Assembly (NCBI GenBank): GCA_008477525.1
Contig: SPDT01000003.1
Location: 2,232,001 to 2,296,000, forward strand
Direction: 5' to 3'
Length of the DNA: 64,000 nt
Source of the DNA: Hypomyces perniciosus
Lineage: Eukaryota; Ascomycota; Sordariomycetes; Hypocreales; Hypocreaceae
Shown here: positions 45,113-60,591 of the stretch, piece after piece
Layout of the letters: every line of letters begins with the position of its first letter
Numbering within the stretch: the stretch's first letter is position 1
Translations under genes and position numbers: made by a program
Notes under the pieces: model-generated
The model's input: only the letters and a program-made list of their open reading frames with translations
Database searches by the model: none
What the model was told of the DNA's origin: nothing

Positions 45113-48100
45113 ATACCCCCCCTTTTTATTGCGCTATTTAGCTGCAAATAGCTATATTATTTATATAAATTAAAATTCTAAGTAATTTATTTTAATACTT
45201 TTAATATAAAGGTAAATAAAGTAAATTATATAAGTTTTAATATTTATAATATATAATTTAATTATAGGCTTTAATATAATATAGTCTTTAATTAATAATT
45301 TATAAACTTTAATTTCTTTTTAATTATTTCCTCTTTTTCTTTTTTTATAATTTTTTTTAATAGTTATTATAATAAATTTAACTTTTTTAAATTTCTTTTA
45401 TAAAAGTTTTATATTATTTTCTATTTATTTTATAAATCTTTTATTAATTACGATATAATAATATAGTATTTTTATTTAATAAAGTAATAAAATTTATTAT
45501 TATAATAATCTAAAAGCATTTTAAATTTTTATGTTGTTTATATTTGATTTATATTAATTCTTTTCAATATTTTACTTTAATTATTTTTTAATTTAACTTT
45601 ATTAATTATTTTTTATTTAAAATATAATAAAATAGCCATTTTAAATTATAAAAAGGAGTTAGATAAAATTAATAAAAGCTAATAAACCTAATTATTTTAA
45701 GAAAAGGTAATAAAAGCTTATAGGTATTGTTGTATATTTATATTAATTGTTTTTAATTTAGTTATTAATTTTAAAGTAAAAGGCTCATAATTATTTTAAT
45801 ATAACTTTTAATTACTTTAAGAGTTATTTTTAGAATTTTAATATAAACTATATACTATAGATTAATATAATATTATTAAATATATTATTAAGGCAGTAAA
45901 TCCTGCTAATAAATATATTAATTAATTTTTTTTTTTATAATAAAGTAATAAATATAAAATAATATATTTCTATAAAATAATAAACTATTATTAATAAATA
46001 TTAATAAGTAATATTATAATAAAGTTTAAATAATAATATAATATAATTAATAAAAATATTTAACTATATATAAAATAAAATTGATAATAATTAAAAAAAA
46101 AGCGTTATAATAAAGATTATAAAGCCTTTATTTTAATATATAGTTTATAGGTTTATATAAATATTTTAATATCTGTTAAGATTTATAGCTATTAATATAT
46201 TTAATTAATAAAGTTTAAAGTTTTAAATTTATTTAAATATTTAGTTAGGCTATTTAAGTAGTTTTTAAATAGGATTTATATATAAAGTTTAATATTAAAG
46301 GGAATAAAAAATTACTGTTACTAATAAATTTTACTGTTTATTATTTAAGAATTATATATTATAATGTAAAGTTTTTTATAAAGTTATTTTAATTATTAGT
46401 AAATATTAAAGTTTTAAAGTTTAATTATTATTTCTTTTACTATAATATTTTATTTATATACTATTACAATGAAATTATTAATTAATTTATGTTTTATAAG
46501 TATTATTATAGCTATAAAGGCAGCCTTTATAAATAGTTTTATATTTAATAAAACTTTTTTTTAAAATATTACTTAAACTTTAAAGCTAAAAAAACTTTAT
46601 AAAAAATAATATAGTATTTATTTTTAATTTAATTATTAAAAAGGTTTAATTTTATCGGCTTATTTTTAGCTTTTTTATTTAAAGTATTAAACTTTATAGC
46701 CTTAAAGTTAAATTAATAAATAATATAAAGATTAAAAGTAAAAAAGGAATTTAAAGTATTAAATTTACTATTAAATTAAAGCTTTAATTAAAATTAAATA
46801 TTTAAAGTTTTTATAGTTTATAATAATATTAACTTTTTATAAGCTTTATAATATTAAATACTATTTTTTATTACTTTAATAATAGTTAAAAGCTTTTAAT
46901 TATAAATTTTATAGTTATATTTTTAAATATTATATTTTAGAAAAAAGAACATAATAAAATAAACAATACCTTTTTTATTATATTATAATAAAATATTGCC
47001 TAATATTTAATTAAAGGTATTAATTTTAAAGACTATTTATTTATTATAGTTAAACAAGGTTAAAATTAAAATTAATTTCAAAGTATATTGAATTAAATTA
47101 AAAGCTTTTTACTATTTTTCTCTTCAAATATATAGTCAAGTTTTTTTTAAAGATTTATTTAAGAATATAGCTATTTTAAAATATCTTTAAATAAAATAAT
47201 AATAAAGATTTATAAAGTTGAAAAACTTTTATAAATCTTTAACTTTTTTAAATAGTTATTAATTTAAAATGGCTTTAACCTTTTTAAATTTTATTGTTAA
47301 TCCTTTTAAAGTAATAATTAAATTAACGTATTTTATCTTTATCATTTTAAATTTATATTTAATAATATTAATTTAAAAGGTAATATTTTAAAAATAAACT
47401 ATAACTGTATATATATATTGTTCATATTCTTTTTAATTTAAGATATATATAAAAATATTATTAAAGTATATTGTATAAGTATAGTTAACAAGGTTATAAA
47501 AAGTATAATTAATATAATATTAAAATATAATAAATATGAAGGTTAAAAAGTATAATTAATATTTTAAAAAGGCTAAACTTTATAATAAATATTATTGTTT
47601 ATATATTTCTTTTAATAATATAAAGATTATTAAATATTATTATAATATTAAGTTTTATATATACTTTAATATAACTTAAAGTATTAAAGGTTTTTTTTAA
47701 TAATATTAAATATTTTTTTAATAGTAATATTATTTAATTTTTTAGTAATATTCTTTAATTTTTAATAGTTTTAATAAATATAAATATTACCTTTTAGTTT
47801 TATAGTTAAAAAACATATTATATTTATAAGTTATAAATCCTTTTATTAAATTATTATATAATTATTTTTTTCCCTGTAATCTATTAAATAAAAATATACT
47901 ATTCCTTTAATATAATAGGTTTTTTTAATAGTATTTTAATTTTATAATTTTAACTTTATTGTAAAAGAAATGTATTTATTATCTTTAATAAAAAGTATTA
48001 TATAAATTATATAATTAAAATAGTAGTTTTTTGAAAATATTTAATTTATTAAATTTAAATTTCTTTACTATAAAGTTTTTAATTTTAATAAATATAATCT

Positions 48101-49432
48101 TTTTTAATTATATTAAAGAATAATATTTATTAATAAAATTACATCTTTTCTAAATAATATTATTTTCACTTTAATATAATCTTTTTATTTTATAAATATT
48201 TATTAAAAAGCTTTATTTAAAAATTTAAATAAAATAATAAATAATTTAATTTCCTTTTAAATTCCTTTTATTATATAAAGATATAATTAATAATAAAAAA
48301 TAATAAAATTTATAGCTATTATTATTTATATATTCATAATATTTAAAGATATTTTTTAATTTTAAAGTTTAGGTTAGTTTTATAAAAATAATATATTAAA
48401 AAGTAATAATAATAATGTTAAAGGTTTTTTTTTATTATACACTATAAATTATAAAAGTAAACAGTAATTTTATATATATTTAATTTAAAATAATTTATAT
48501 TTATATTTCTCTATTATTCATTCTATTCTATTTATACGTTATATACTAATTTTAATTTAATATTAAAGTTTATAGAATATATAATTTAAAAGCTTTTTTT
48601 TAATTAAATTATAGTTTATATAATAAAAAGTTTTAAAACTTTATTAACTATATTTTAATTAATAAATAAAAGGTTTTTCATAAATAATAATTATTAAATA
48701 ATAATATTAAATCGCTTAATAAAAATATAGCTAATAAAAGTTTAAAGTATATAATTATTATTTATTAAAGCTTTTATATTAATATAAATATTATATATAA
48801 AAATAATATCATTTATATTAAAAAGGATTAATTATTTAGTAATTTAAATTTAAAAGGTTTTTAATTAAAAACATAATAGTAAATTTATTTTAAAATAATC
48901 GTTTTATTTCTAATTCACCTTTATCTATAACTTTTAATAAAAGTTAATCTTTTTTTTATTTATAAATAAAATTTAGATTTTTAATAAATAAAATTAATTA
49001 AATTAAAGTAAATTAAAAATTAATAAAATAATACTATTATTATTATTATTTTTAATATTTAAAAACGTATATTATTTAAAGTTTAAATTTATAAATTATT
49101 TAAATCTTATAAATAATATTAATAGATTATTAAAGTTTAATTATTATACTTTATTAAACTATTTTACTATTAATTTTAAAATACTATTAAGTTTAAATAT
49201 AAGTAATATAATGAAATTTAATAATTTTAGTTTTATATTTAATATATATCTCTTTAATATATATTAAAAAATCTTTATTATATTTATTACAACTATAACT
49301 TACTTTTTTATAGTAAAAGTAAAAGTTCTTAATAATATATTTTTTATAAAAAGTTTAAACGTAAAGTAATAAAGTATATATAATATTTAGCTATTAAATT
49401 ATTAATTAATATTAAAATAGCAATTTAATTAT

Positions 49433-49604
49433 TATTACGGCACAGAAAGGCAGTTTAGGGCAAATATCGTTATTATACTGTAGAGAGCAAGAAAGCCCTA
49501 AGGCTCTATAGACAGCTATAGCTAGGAACGCGTTAGGGCCTGGTTATATAACTGGAGCTTATATAATAGGGCATTAATATTGCATTACAGTCAATACTAT
49601 AACA
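49433..49604 (-). repeat. Gypsy-B LTR (shared middle copy)
   Basis: 172 bp; TATTACGGCACAG...ACTATAACA, followed by GTACCCCCCCT. It is joined on its left to unit A at a point matching about 55000 in unit B. Confidence 0.88.
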
Positions 49605-51801
49605 GTACCCCCCCTCTTTATTATGCTATTTGGCCGCAAATAGCTATATTACTTATATAAATTGAAATTCCAGGTAATTTATTATAACACTTTTAATATA
49701 AAGGCAAATCAGGTAAATTATATAGTTTTTAATATTAGCGATATATTGTTTAATTATAGGCTTTAGCGCAGTATAGTCTTTAATTAGCGATTTATAGGCT
49801 TTAGTTTCTTTCTAGTTATTTCCTTTTTTTCCTTTTTTATAATTCTTTTTAATATTTATTATAATAAGCTTAGCTTTTTTAAATTTCTTTTATAAAAGTT
49901 TTATATTACTTTTTCTTAACCTTATAAATCTTTAATTAATTACTATATAGCAGTATAGTATTTCTATTTAATAAAATAGTAGAATTTATTATTATTATAA
50001 TAATCTAAACGCGCTTTAAATTCCTATTTTTTTATACTTTATCTATATTATTTTCCTTTTTTAATACTCTGCTTTAAATATTCCTTAATTTAGCTTTATT
50101 AATTATCTTTTACTTAAAGCGCAATAAATTAACTACTTTAAATTATAAAAGGGAATTATGTAAAACCAAAACAATCTTTATTCTGTCTAATAAACTAATA
50201 ATATAAGCTTATAAATATACCTTTATTATAATATAAAGTCCTGCCTATTTATTATTTAGCTTTTTTATTAGCTAATTAATTTTTATATTTTATATATTAA
50301 TAAAGACTTTTTGCTTAATAGTATAGATTAATAATGCCTTTTTTTATATATTGATATTTCTTTTATATTTCTTTTAAAGCTTTAATAACGGCCTTTAATT
50401 ATATAATAATATATTTAAATTACTTAATAATAGTATTAGCGCAAAAAAACTCTCTTTTCTTTACTCTAGAAAAGTTTAGTAGGTAGGGCTATGAAGGCGT
50501 TATCTTTAAGTAAAGGTTAAAACTATAATTAATAAAAAACAGTAATATACTAATAGTTTCAGAAATTATATTATTTATAGCGAATTTAGCTAATAAAAGC
50601 TAATAAATTTAATTATTTTAATAAAAGTTAATAAAAGCTTATAAATATTATTCTATATTTATATTAATTCTTTTAGTTTAACTATTAGTCTTAAAGTAAA
50701 AGGCTAATAACTATTTTAATATAACTCTTAATCACTTTAAAAATGATTTTTAAAATTTTAATATAAACTATATATTATAGTTTAATATAATATTATTAGG
50801 TATATTATAAAGGCAGTAAATCTTATTAATAAATATATTAATTAACTCTTTTATTAATAGTAAAATAATAGATATAAAATAATATATTTTTATAAAGCAG
50901 TAAACTATTATTAATAAATATTTATAAATACTATTATGATAATAGGATTTAGGCAATAATATAATATAATTAATAGAAATATTTAACTATATGCAGAATA
51001 AAACTAATAATAGTTAAAAACAGCCTTATAATAAAGATTATAAAGCCTTTATTTTAATATACAGTTTATAGGCTTATATAAATACTTTAATATCTTTTGA
51101 GATTTATAGGTATTAGTATATTTAACCAATAAAGTTTAAAGTTTTAAACCTGCTTAAATATTTAATTAGGCTGCTTAAATAGTTTTTAAATAGGATTTAT
51201 ATATAAAATTTATTATTTAAAGGAATAAAAGGCTGCTTTTAATACTAAATATTATAATTTATTATTTCATAGTTATTTATTATAATTAAAAGTTTTTTAT
51301 AAAGCTATTTTAACTATTAGCAGGTATTAAAGTTTTAAGCATAATTATTATTTCTTTTATTATAATATTTTATTTATAGACTACTGCAATTAAATTATTA
51401 ATTAGTCTATCCTTTATATCTATTATTATAGCTATAAAGGCAGCCTTTATAAATAGTTTTATATTTAATAATACTTCTTTTTAAAATATTGCCTAAACTT
51501 TAAAGCTAAAAGAACTTTATAAAAGGATAATATATTACCTATTTTTCATTCAATTATTAAAGGGGTTTAATTTTATAGGTTTATCTTTAGCTTTTTTATT
51601 TAAAGCATTAAACTGTATAGCTTTAAAGCTAAATTAATAAATAATATAGAAATTAAAGTTAAAAAGGAATTTAAATTATTAGATTTACTGCTAGTTTAAA
51701 GCTTTAATTAAAGTAAAATATTTACAGTTTTTATAGTTTATAATCATATTAAACTTTTATAAACTTTAGAATTTTAAGCGCTTTTTTCATTACTTTAATG
51801 A

Positions 51802-52027
51802 TGTAACGGGTGTAGCCTAACTGGAAAGCACGCAGTTAGGGCACTTCTGTATTGTCTATCTATAGCTGAAGGAAGGAAGCTCTATACTAGCTATGTATGC
51901 GTTATATAGTTGTGCGTATAGGGTTGTGGCCGAGGTGGTTTCCTAATTAGGTAAGCGGTCTAGTATTGGTCGTATTTCCGGATTCGGCGTAGTCGTGATT
52001 CCGGGAGACATGGCCTAGCCTGTGACA
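51802..52027. mobile_element. 226 bp undegraded insertion with TGT...ACA ends in gypsy-B
   Basis: The uninterrupted sequence in unit A (CTTTAATAATAG near 46880) shows the insertion exactly. It is flanked by AATGA (51797-51801) and AATAA (52028-52032). Ends are TGTAAC and GTGACA. Composition is near 48% G+C inside an extremely A+T-rich host. It has no ORF. TGGCCGAGGTGG at 51927-51938 resembles a tRNA-type A box, with GATTCC further on as a weak B-box match. It could be a solo LTR or a tRNA-derived SINE. Confidence 0.6.
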
Positions 52028-55000
52028 AATAATAGCTAAAAATTCTTTATTATAGATTTTATAATTGCATTTTTAAGCATTATACTTTATAGAAAAAAAT
52101 ATAATAAAGTAAAAAATACCCTTTTTATTATACTATAATAGGATACTGCTTAATACTTAATTAAAGGCATTAATTTTAAAGACTATTTACTTATTATAAT
52201 TAAAGAGGGTTAAGATTAAAGTTAACTTAAAGGTATATTTAATTAAATTAAAGGTTCTCTATTATTTCTCTCTTTAAATATATAGTTAATCCTTTTTTAA
52301 AAGTTTATTTAATAGTATAGCTATTTTAAACTATTTTTAAATAAAATAATAATAGAAATTTATAAAGTTAAAGAGCTTTTATAAATCTTTTACTCTTTTA
52401 AGTAATTACTAGTTTAATATAGCTTTAACCTTTTTAAAATCTATTTTTAATCCCTTTAAAGTAATAATTAAACCATAATATTTTATCTTTATTATTTTAA
52501 ATTTATATTTAATAATATTAATTTAAAAGTTAATATTTTAAAAGTAGGCTATAATATTATATATATATTTCTAATATTCTTTTTAATTTAATAAATATAG
52601 AAAAATATTATTAAAGTATATTATATAAATATAGTTAAAGAGATTATAAAGAGTATAGTTAATATAATATTAAAATATAGTAGCTATATTATAAAGGCTA
52701 AAAGGTATAATTAATATTTTAAAAAAGTTAAACTTTATAATAAATGCTATTTTCTATATATCCCCTTTAGCGATATAAAGGTTATTAAACGCAGCGATAA
52801 TATTAAATTTTATATATACTTTTATATAGGTTAAAGTATTAAAGGTTTCTTAAATTAATAGTAATAGGTATTAATTTTTAATTGTAATATTATTTAACCT
52901 TTAATAGTTTTAATAGATATAAATACTGCCTTTTAGTTTTATAGCTAAAAGGAAGGGAATAGTATATTATATTTATAATTTACAGATAAATCCTTTTATT
53001 AAATTATTATTTAACTTTTTTTTTATTACTTATAGTTTATTAGGTAAAAATAGCCTATTTTTTTAATATCATAAGTCTTTTCCTAGTAGTATTTTAATTT
53101 AATAGTCTTAAGCTTATTATAAAAGAAGCTTATTTACTATCTTTAATAAACAAGCATTACATAAATTATATAATTAAAATAGCAGTTTTTTTAAAATATT
53201 TAACTTATTAAATTTAAATTTCCTTACTATAACTTTCTTAATATTAGTAGCTATAATTTTTTTTAAGTATATTAAAGAGTAATATTTATTAATAAAGTTA
53301 TATATTTCTTTAAATAATATTATTTTTATTTTAATATAGTCTTTTTATTTTATAAATATTTATTAAAAAAACTTATTTAAAAGTTTTAATAAAATAATAG
53401 ATATTAATTCTTTAATTTTAATAGTTTAATTAATTTCCTTTTAGGTTACTTTTATTATATAGATATATGATTAACAATAAAAGTAATAAAGTTTATAGCT
53501 ATTACTATTTATATATTTATTATATTTAGGCGTACTTTTTAATTTTAGAGTTTAATTTAATTTTATAGGCGTAGTATATTAAAAAGTAATAGTAATACCT
53601 TTAATAAAGGTTTTCTATTTTATTATGAACTATAAATTATAAAAGCAGGCAATAGCTTTATATATATTTAATTTAAGATAATTTAGATTTATATTTCTTT
53701 ATTATTAGTTCTACCATATTTATAGGTTATATAATAATTTTAATTTAGTGTTAAAGTTTATAGAATATATAGTTTAAAGGCTCCCTTTTTAATTAGGTTA
53801 TAGTTTATTTCTTTTAAAGTATATTTAATTAATAGTTACTGGTATAATATAGTTTTTTATTTAATTAAATTAAACTTTATTTTATTTAAAGTATCTTTAA
53901 TTATTAATTACTAGTAATATATATTCTTTATATTAACTTTAATAAAGTTATTTTTTACTTTAACTGCTCTTAAAACCTATATAAAGCTAGCAACACTTTT
54001 TAAAAAATAATAGTTATAATAGTAATGGGATTTAAAGGTAATAATTAACTCCTTTTAATTAATATTAAAGTTATATTTTTTTAGTTATAAAAGGCTAAAG
54101 ATTATAGGTATATTATTAAAAATATTTATAATAAAAAAGAGGCAGTCTTTTATAAAAGCTAATTATAATTTATATAATAAAAAAGTTTAAAATTTTATTA
54201 ATTATACTTTTATTAATAAATAAAAGGTTTTTAATAAATAGCAATTATTAAATAATAATATTAAATTACTTAATAAAAGTATAACTAATAAAAGCTTAAA
54301 GTATATAGCTATTATTTATTAAAGCTTTTATATTAATATAGATATTATATATAAGGAATAATATAATTTATATTAAAAGGGATTTATTATTTATTAATTT
54401 AAATTTAAAGGGTTTTTAAGTAAAAAAAATAGCAGTAAATTTATTTTAAAATAATAGTTTTATTTATAGTTAACCTTTATTTATAACTTTTAGTAAAAGT
54501 TAATCTTTTTTTTAATTTGTAAGTTAAATTTAAGTTTTTAATAAGTAACGTTAATTAAATTAAAATAGACTGAAAGTTAATAAAGTAATACTATTATTAT
54601 TATCTTTATTAATATTTAAAGAGGGTATATTATTTAAGGCCTAGATTTATAAATGATTTAAATATTATAGGTAATATTAATGCGCTATTAGGGTTTAATT
54701 ATTATACTTTATTAAACTATTTATTATTAGCTTTAAAGTACTGCTAAGTTAAAGTATAGCTAATATAGCTAGATTTAGCGATTTCAGTTTTATATTTAAT
54801 ATAAACTTTTTTAATATATATTAAACTGCTTTTTTGATTATATTTATTAAAGCTATAGTTTACTTCTTTATAATAAAAGTAAAGTCTTTTAATAATATAT
54901 TCCTTATAAAAGACTTAAAGGTAAAATAGTAGGGTATATATAATATTTAACTATATTAAATTACTGGCTAATATTAAAGCAGCAGTTTAATTATTCTACT

Positions 55001-55430
55001 AATATTAATAATATTACTGCTATTAATAGTTTTATTAACACTAGCCTATTTAAATAGCGCAAAAAGTATTATAATAGGCGCCTTTTTAAAGTTTATTATA
55101 GATAATTTAATAGAGTTAATACTATTTAGTAAAATTAAATTTATTTAATTTAATTATTTAAATCTTTATAGTATTAATAAACTTTTAAAAGACCTTTATC
55201 TTTAAAGCTTTTATTATTTACTTAATAGTTTTACTATATTTACTGCCTAATATAAATAACTTTACTATAAAGTTTTAAAAAGGCTTATTTAATATATATA
55301 GGTTATTAAAAACTATAATACCTTTTAAAATAGGTTAATTATTTTATATTATTTATTAAAATTAATAAAAAGTATTATATTAATCTTTTAATATTATTTA
55401 GTAAAGTTATTAAAACTTTTAATAATAATA

Positions 55431-55700
55431 TATTACGGGTCAGACCCAATTAGGAAGGACCTCGGCTATGCTAAGCCCGGCACCATAATTCCCTATATCT
55501 CCTAGACCAGCCAATACAGATATATATATATCGGGCACTGCGCACAAGCCCTAGGCCTACGCGCATATATACTATTGCCTTATAGATCGATATATATAGC
55601 TAAATAGCTCCCTTTTCTATTCTCTCGCTTTTTAGCTTTAAATAAATAATTCTATAGCGCTTTATTATTAGCTACTATAATAGACTACGCCTATTATATA
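55431..55700 (+). repeat. Chromovirus 5' LTR
   Basis: 270 bp, begins TATTACGGGTCAG and ends CCTATTATATA; direct repeat of 60592-60861. Contains a TATATATATAT stretch near 55520 that may be the promoter. Confidence 0.88.
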
Positions 55701-56449
55701 TTTAAAGCTTATTTCTATTAATTTTATTAATTCCCTACATATACTAAAATAGTTGGCTTTATTAATAATAATAACTTTAGCTTTAGTAAAAAGTAAGTTA
55801 TTACTTTAGTCAATTAAATAATATAGCTGATTATAAAGTAGATAAACGCTATTATATAAACGCTTAATATTAAAAGGAATAATATAAAGGAAGCACTGCC
55901 TTTTTTACAGACTAGCGCGCTATATTGAAAAAGGCAGAAACCCCTTTTTAACCCTTTAAAGTTTTCAGGGAAATAAAGTAAGTATATAGCTTAAATGCAG
56001 CAGATATATAATAAAATAGCTTTTAATAAGCATTTCTATATAGGCAATAGAGATCTTTAATATTTTATTAATATTTACCTTAAAACTAAGCTTTAATAAA
56101 TAATAGCTATTTATTACTCTTTAAGTAAGTAAAAAGGTTAATATAACCTTTAAGACTTTATAATATACTTTAATTAAAGCTATAAGGATTAGGGTCTTTA
56201 GGCTTATACTAGTAAAGGGCTTTAAATATTATAATAGAAAAAGGGAGCTAGTTTTTTATCTTTTTTGCTAAAGTTTAAATATAAGCTTTTTAAAGCTAGC
56301 AGGGAAGATTAGGCAGATTAAGTAAAGATTACTTTCTTTAAAAGAGCCCTCTTTTTAAAGCTATAACGCAGCTTAATTACAGTTAACCTTTTATTAGATT
56401 ATAACTATTAGCTAGAGTGAATTTAAGATATTGCTAGTTAAATTAAGCA

Positions 56450-59400
56450 ATTAGACTATAATAAGTCTACTATACTTATAAAGGCTGCCTCTTTTATAAT
56501 AAATAGAGGTTTAAAGAATATAAAGGTTAAAGGCAATAAATGCATTAAATATTATACTTATAATTATAAAAGGGATATAGAGATAATTAATATTAATTGC
56601 ACTAGGAATTAACAGTATAAAGATTCCCCTTTAAGTAAAGAGGGTTAAGTGTATTTCCACTGCAATTCCCTTAAATATTTAGCTTAAGAATACCTATAAA
56701 CTTTTAAAAAAAGATTTAAAGCTTATATTAATAAAGTTTATAAAGTTAAAGTACAAGCCTAAAAGGAGCAGGAACTTTAAATTATTAAATTTAATAATAC
56801 CTTTAACTTTTTTAATAGATTATTAAAAGAGTAGCTTTTATATAAAGTTAAGTATTAAAGTTAAATAAAGTGGAAGTTAATAGATAAAAAGAATTTAAGT
56901 AATAAATAAACGGCAAGTTAGTAATAATATAGGCTAAGATAGCGAATATATAAATCTCTGCTTTATTTAATATTAATTATAATTGCTATACTATTATAAA
57001 ATACTCCCTTACAAAGAAACTTCGCTTTCTTTAAATCGCGATTAAAGAACAGTAATTAAATAGCTTTTCTAAAGAAACTCTACTAATAGCAACCAGCTTT
57101 ATAGCTATAATTTATTTAAAGCTCTATAGCTATATTTAATATATATATATATATATAGCTAAAGGTTTAAATAATAACCTGCTTTTTAGGAAACTATAAA
57201 GAAAAGTAAATAGTATAATTTATAATACTGCTAAGCAGTAGATCTTTTATTAAAAAGCAGATATTTAATTGCGATTTTTAGGCAATTTAAAATTTAAAAG
57301 TATATAAGCTATATAAGCTGCCTGATTTATATCCGCCTTAACCCTTTAAGTAAAATACTATTGCGTATAATAATCTAGTAAAAAATATGTGTTTTATCTT
57401 TATATTATTATATTAACAGATATTAAAAAAGCACTTTAATTAAAAGAGCTAGTAAATTAAAGGGAGACTGTTCCCTTTAAGCTTTAAGATAAATTTTATT
57501 TATTATTTTTTACTTAAAAAGCAGTAAAGCTACTGCCTTAAAAGCTAGGTATTAACTATAAAATCCCTTTAAAGTAAAATAAAGACAGTAATAAGCCAGA
57601 GCTTTTATAGGGCCTTTTATATAGTATATTATAAAAAAAGCTATTAATACTATATAAAACCCTTTTTAATCTGCTTAATAAAGGGTTTATCCGCGCTAGT
57701 AGCTTAACTGCTGCTATACTAGTGCTTTTTACTTATAAGTTAAAGGGAGGAGTATACTTTTATATAGATTACTATACTTTTAATACAATTACACAATAAA
57801 ATCACTACCCTTTACCTTTATTTATAAAAACGCTAAATAACCTTGCTTAAATAAAGTAATTTATTAAGCTTAATATAATAGCCGCTTTTTATAAAATCTA
57901 TATTATAAAAGGGGATAAATATAAAACTATATTTTATATATACTATAGATTATATAAATAAAAAGTTATATTATTTAAGCTTACTAGCGCTTTAGTAATA
58001 TTTTAACAGTTTATTAATTATATATTTTACCCTTTTTTAAATAATTTTACTATTATATATATTAATAATATCTTAATATACTTAAACGGCTTATTTAAAG
58101 ATTATATAAAGAAGGTATAATATTTACTCTATACTTTTATAAATACCAGCTTACACTTTAACCCAGTAAAATACTCTTTTACTTAAAAGGAGGTTAAATA
58201 CTTTAGCTTTATTATTTAAGTAAGAAAAGGTATTACCTATAACTTTAAAAAGTAATAAGTAATATATAAATAGATAGCCTTTATATTAATAATAAGTATA
58301 TAAGGCTTTTTTAGATTTATTAACTATTATTATATCTTTATCTTTAGCTTTTTATATATAGTACTCCTTTTTACCCGCTTAATAAAAAAAAGGGTTCCTT
58401 TTTAATAAAAAGATAATAAAAAAGCTGCTTTTAAGGAATTAAAGTACCGCTTTTATAACGCTTTAATACTTTAAGTATAAGATTTAAGTAAAAAGATATT
58501 TATTAAACCTAACTATTTTAAATATATACTTAAAGGTATATTATTATAAAAAATTAAATAAAGAAAATATAATAATATTATATATTACTTATAAAAATTA
58601 AATTTAGCTAAATATAATTACTTAATCTATAATAAAAAGATATTAGCTGCTATTTACTGTTTAAAAAAATAAAAAGCTAAGCTATAAAGCTATAGACCTT
58701 TTACTGTAATGTTAAATTATAAAAACCTGCAGTACTTTATAATATACTAAAAGCTTTTAAAAAGGTAAACCTATTAAGTTAAATTCCTTTTATAATTTAA
58801 TATAATAATATAATACTAGCCTAGCAGTAAAGCAATTATTTTTAATACTTTTAATTACTAAAAATAAAACTAGCTAAAAGATAAAGATAATAAGCAGAAA
58901 TAAGGCCGCTATATATAGCTGCTCCCTATAACTTTAAGAGTAATCTGCTGGCTAAAAGTTATTAATATCCTAATCTTTTAGATATATGTGTTTAATAATA
59001 ATTTAAAACTACAGTAACTTTAAAACTAATTAATATAAGCTGACTTTAACTATTAAAGGGCCTATATAGCAGTAAAGCTAAAAGAATATAGCTTCCCCTT
59101 TAACCTTTATTTAAAGGTTTAGATTGCGGAATATATAATCGATAAATAATTTTATTTTACCTTTTGCAATTAAATTTAAGTTTTAGTAAAAGTAAATAAA
59201 GCAGGGACTATATTATATATATACATTATATAAGCCGAGTATAATGCAGTAATGGCCAGTTACCTTAGTTAAAATAGTACTCTCGCGATTATAGCTTAAA
59301 GATTTTACTAGCTTAGCCTTTTTTAAATTGTATAGTAATTTATAAAGAACTGCAGTATTTGCAGAAAAGGGTATATTTAAAGGACTTAAAATTGCAGCTT

Positions 59401-60570
59401 TTTTAAACCTTTGCCGATCCCTTTATATATATAAAGCGACTTAGCAATAAATTTTATTATTAAATTTCCCCTAACTAGTCCCTTTAATGCCTAGTATTTA
59501 TAAGTAATAGTAAACTAGTTTATTAAAGCTATTATACTAAAAGCTATAAAGAGTATAGAAGTAAAGGCCTATATACAGTATTTCTTTTAATACTATTATT
59601 AATTCTATAGTATACTTAGATTTATAGTAAATAATAAGGGGTTTAATTAAATTAATAAATTTTAAAGAGTATTTTATTAATTAGCAGGAGTAAAGTAATA
59701 ATCTAGTACTGTATATTACCTGCAGACTAATAGTAGCTTAAAATAAGGAAATTAAAAGATTTAAATATACCTATAAGTATATATTAACTATAGTTAAAAG
59801 GACTAAGGGAACTAGCTCCTAGCAGTTTAACTAGTATTAAATAACTATATAAACTCTATAATTTAATTAAGCCTTTTTTTTCTTGAATATAGCTATTATA
59901 TTAAAGTATTTCTATTATATTACAGTTAAAATATAAAGCAGGAAACTATTAATTTAAATAAACGCTAAATAAAAAAACTGCTTTAGCGCTTAAAAAATAT
60001 TACTTCTTTTATATAGGCTAATTTAATAGTAATATAATAGTAATATAAAAATACTGCTAATAAGTATAAAAGACTTGCTAAAAGGTTTAAGGTTAAAGAT
60101 AAAGTATAGCTTTACTTTAGCAACTATAAGTCCTTACGCTTTAGCAAAAAGCTAAATACTCTTTACTATAAATACTTAATAATAAAGGTATTTAACCCCT
60201 ATATAATTAAGTTAAATATACCTATAGGAATTTATCTGCACTTTTATATTAATTTACTATAATAAATAGCAAATAACCCTTTACCTAGGCAGTAAAATAA
60301 TAACTTTTAACCCCGTTTTATATATATTAAAGGCGAAAATAAGTGGGAGGTAGAAAAGATCCTTTGCGTTAAGATAAAGAAATAAGGCTGCAGCTTTTTC
60401 TGTAAAGTGCTTATATATTAGAAGGGATATATAGAGCCGACCTAAAAGCCTGCTATCTCCTTAGAAGATATAGCTGCCTTAGACACCTCTATAAAAAGAT
60501 ATAGGCCTATTAAAACTGCAGATAGGCCCTTTAAAGAATATACCCCTGCAAAAAAGAAATATAGGAAATA
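56450..60570 (+). pseudogene. Chromovirus gag-pol with C-terminal chromodomain, RIP-degraded
   Basis: Readable blocks on the plus strand: RT from about 57.7 kb with AFYKIYIIKGDKYKTIF and LTSALVIF.QFIN, and the active site YINNILIYL near 58056 in place of YLDDILIYS. RNase H follows at about 58.3-58.8 kb and integrase at about 59.1-60.2 kb. The C-terminus (60336-60510) reads WEVEKIL...L.Y.KGYIEPT.KPAISLEDIAALDT, the Y.VKW.GY...TWEP pattern of a chromodomain, which targets such elements to heterochromatin. Trp codons are now TAG at the two key aromatic positions. Confidence 0.85.
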
Positions 60571-60591
60571 ACCGGCTTGATAGGGGGGTAA

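Noticed and set aside
50768..50956. 62-codon minus-strand open frame
   Set aside because: A+T-only RIP-mutated gypsy-B sequence; open by chance and interrupted in unit A.
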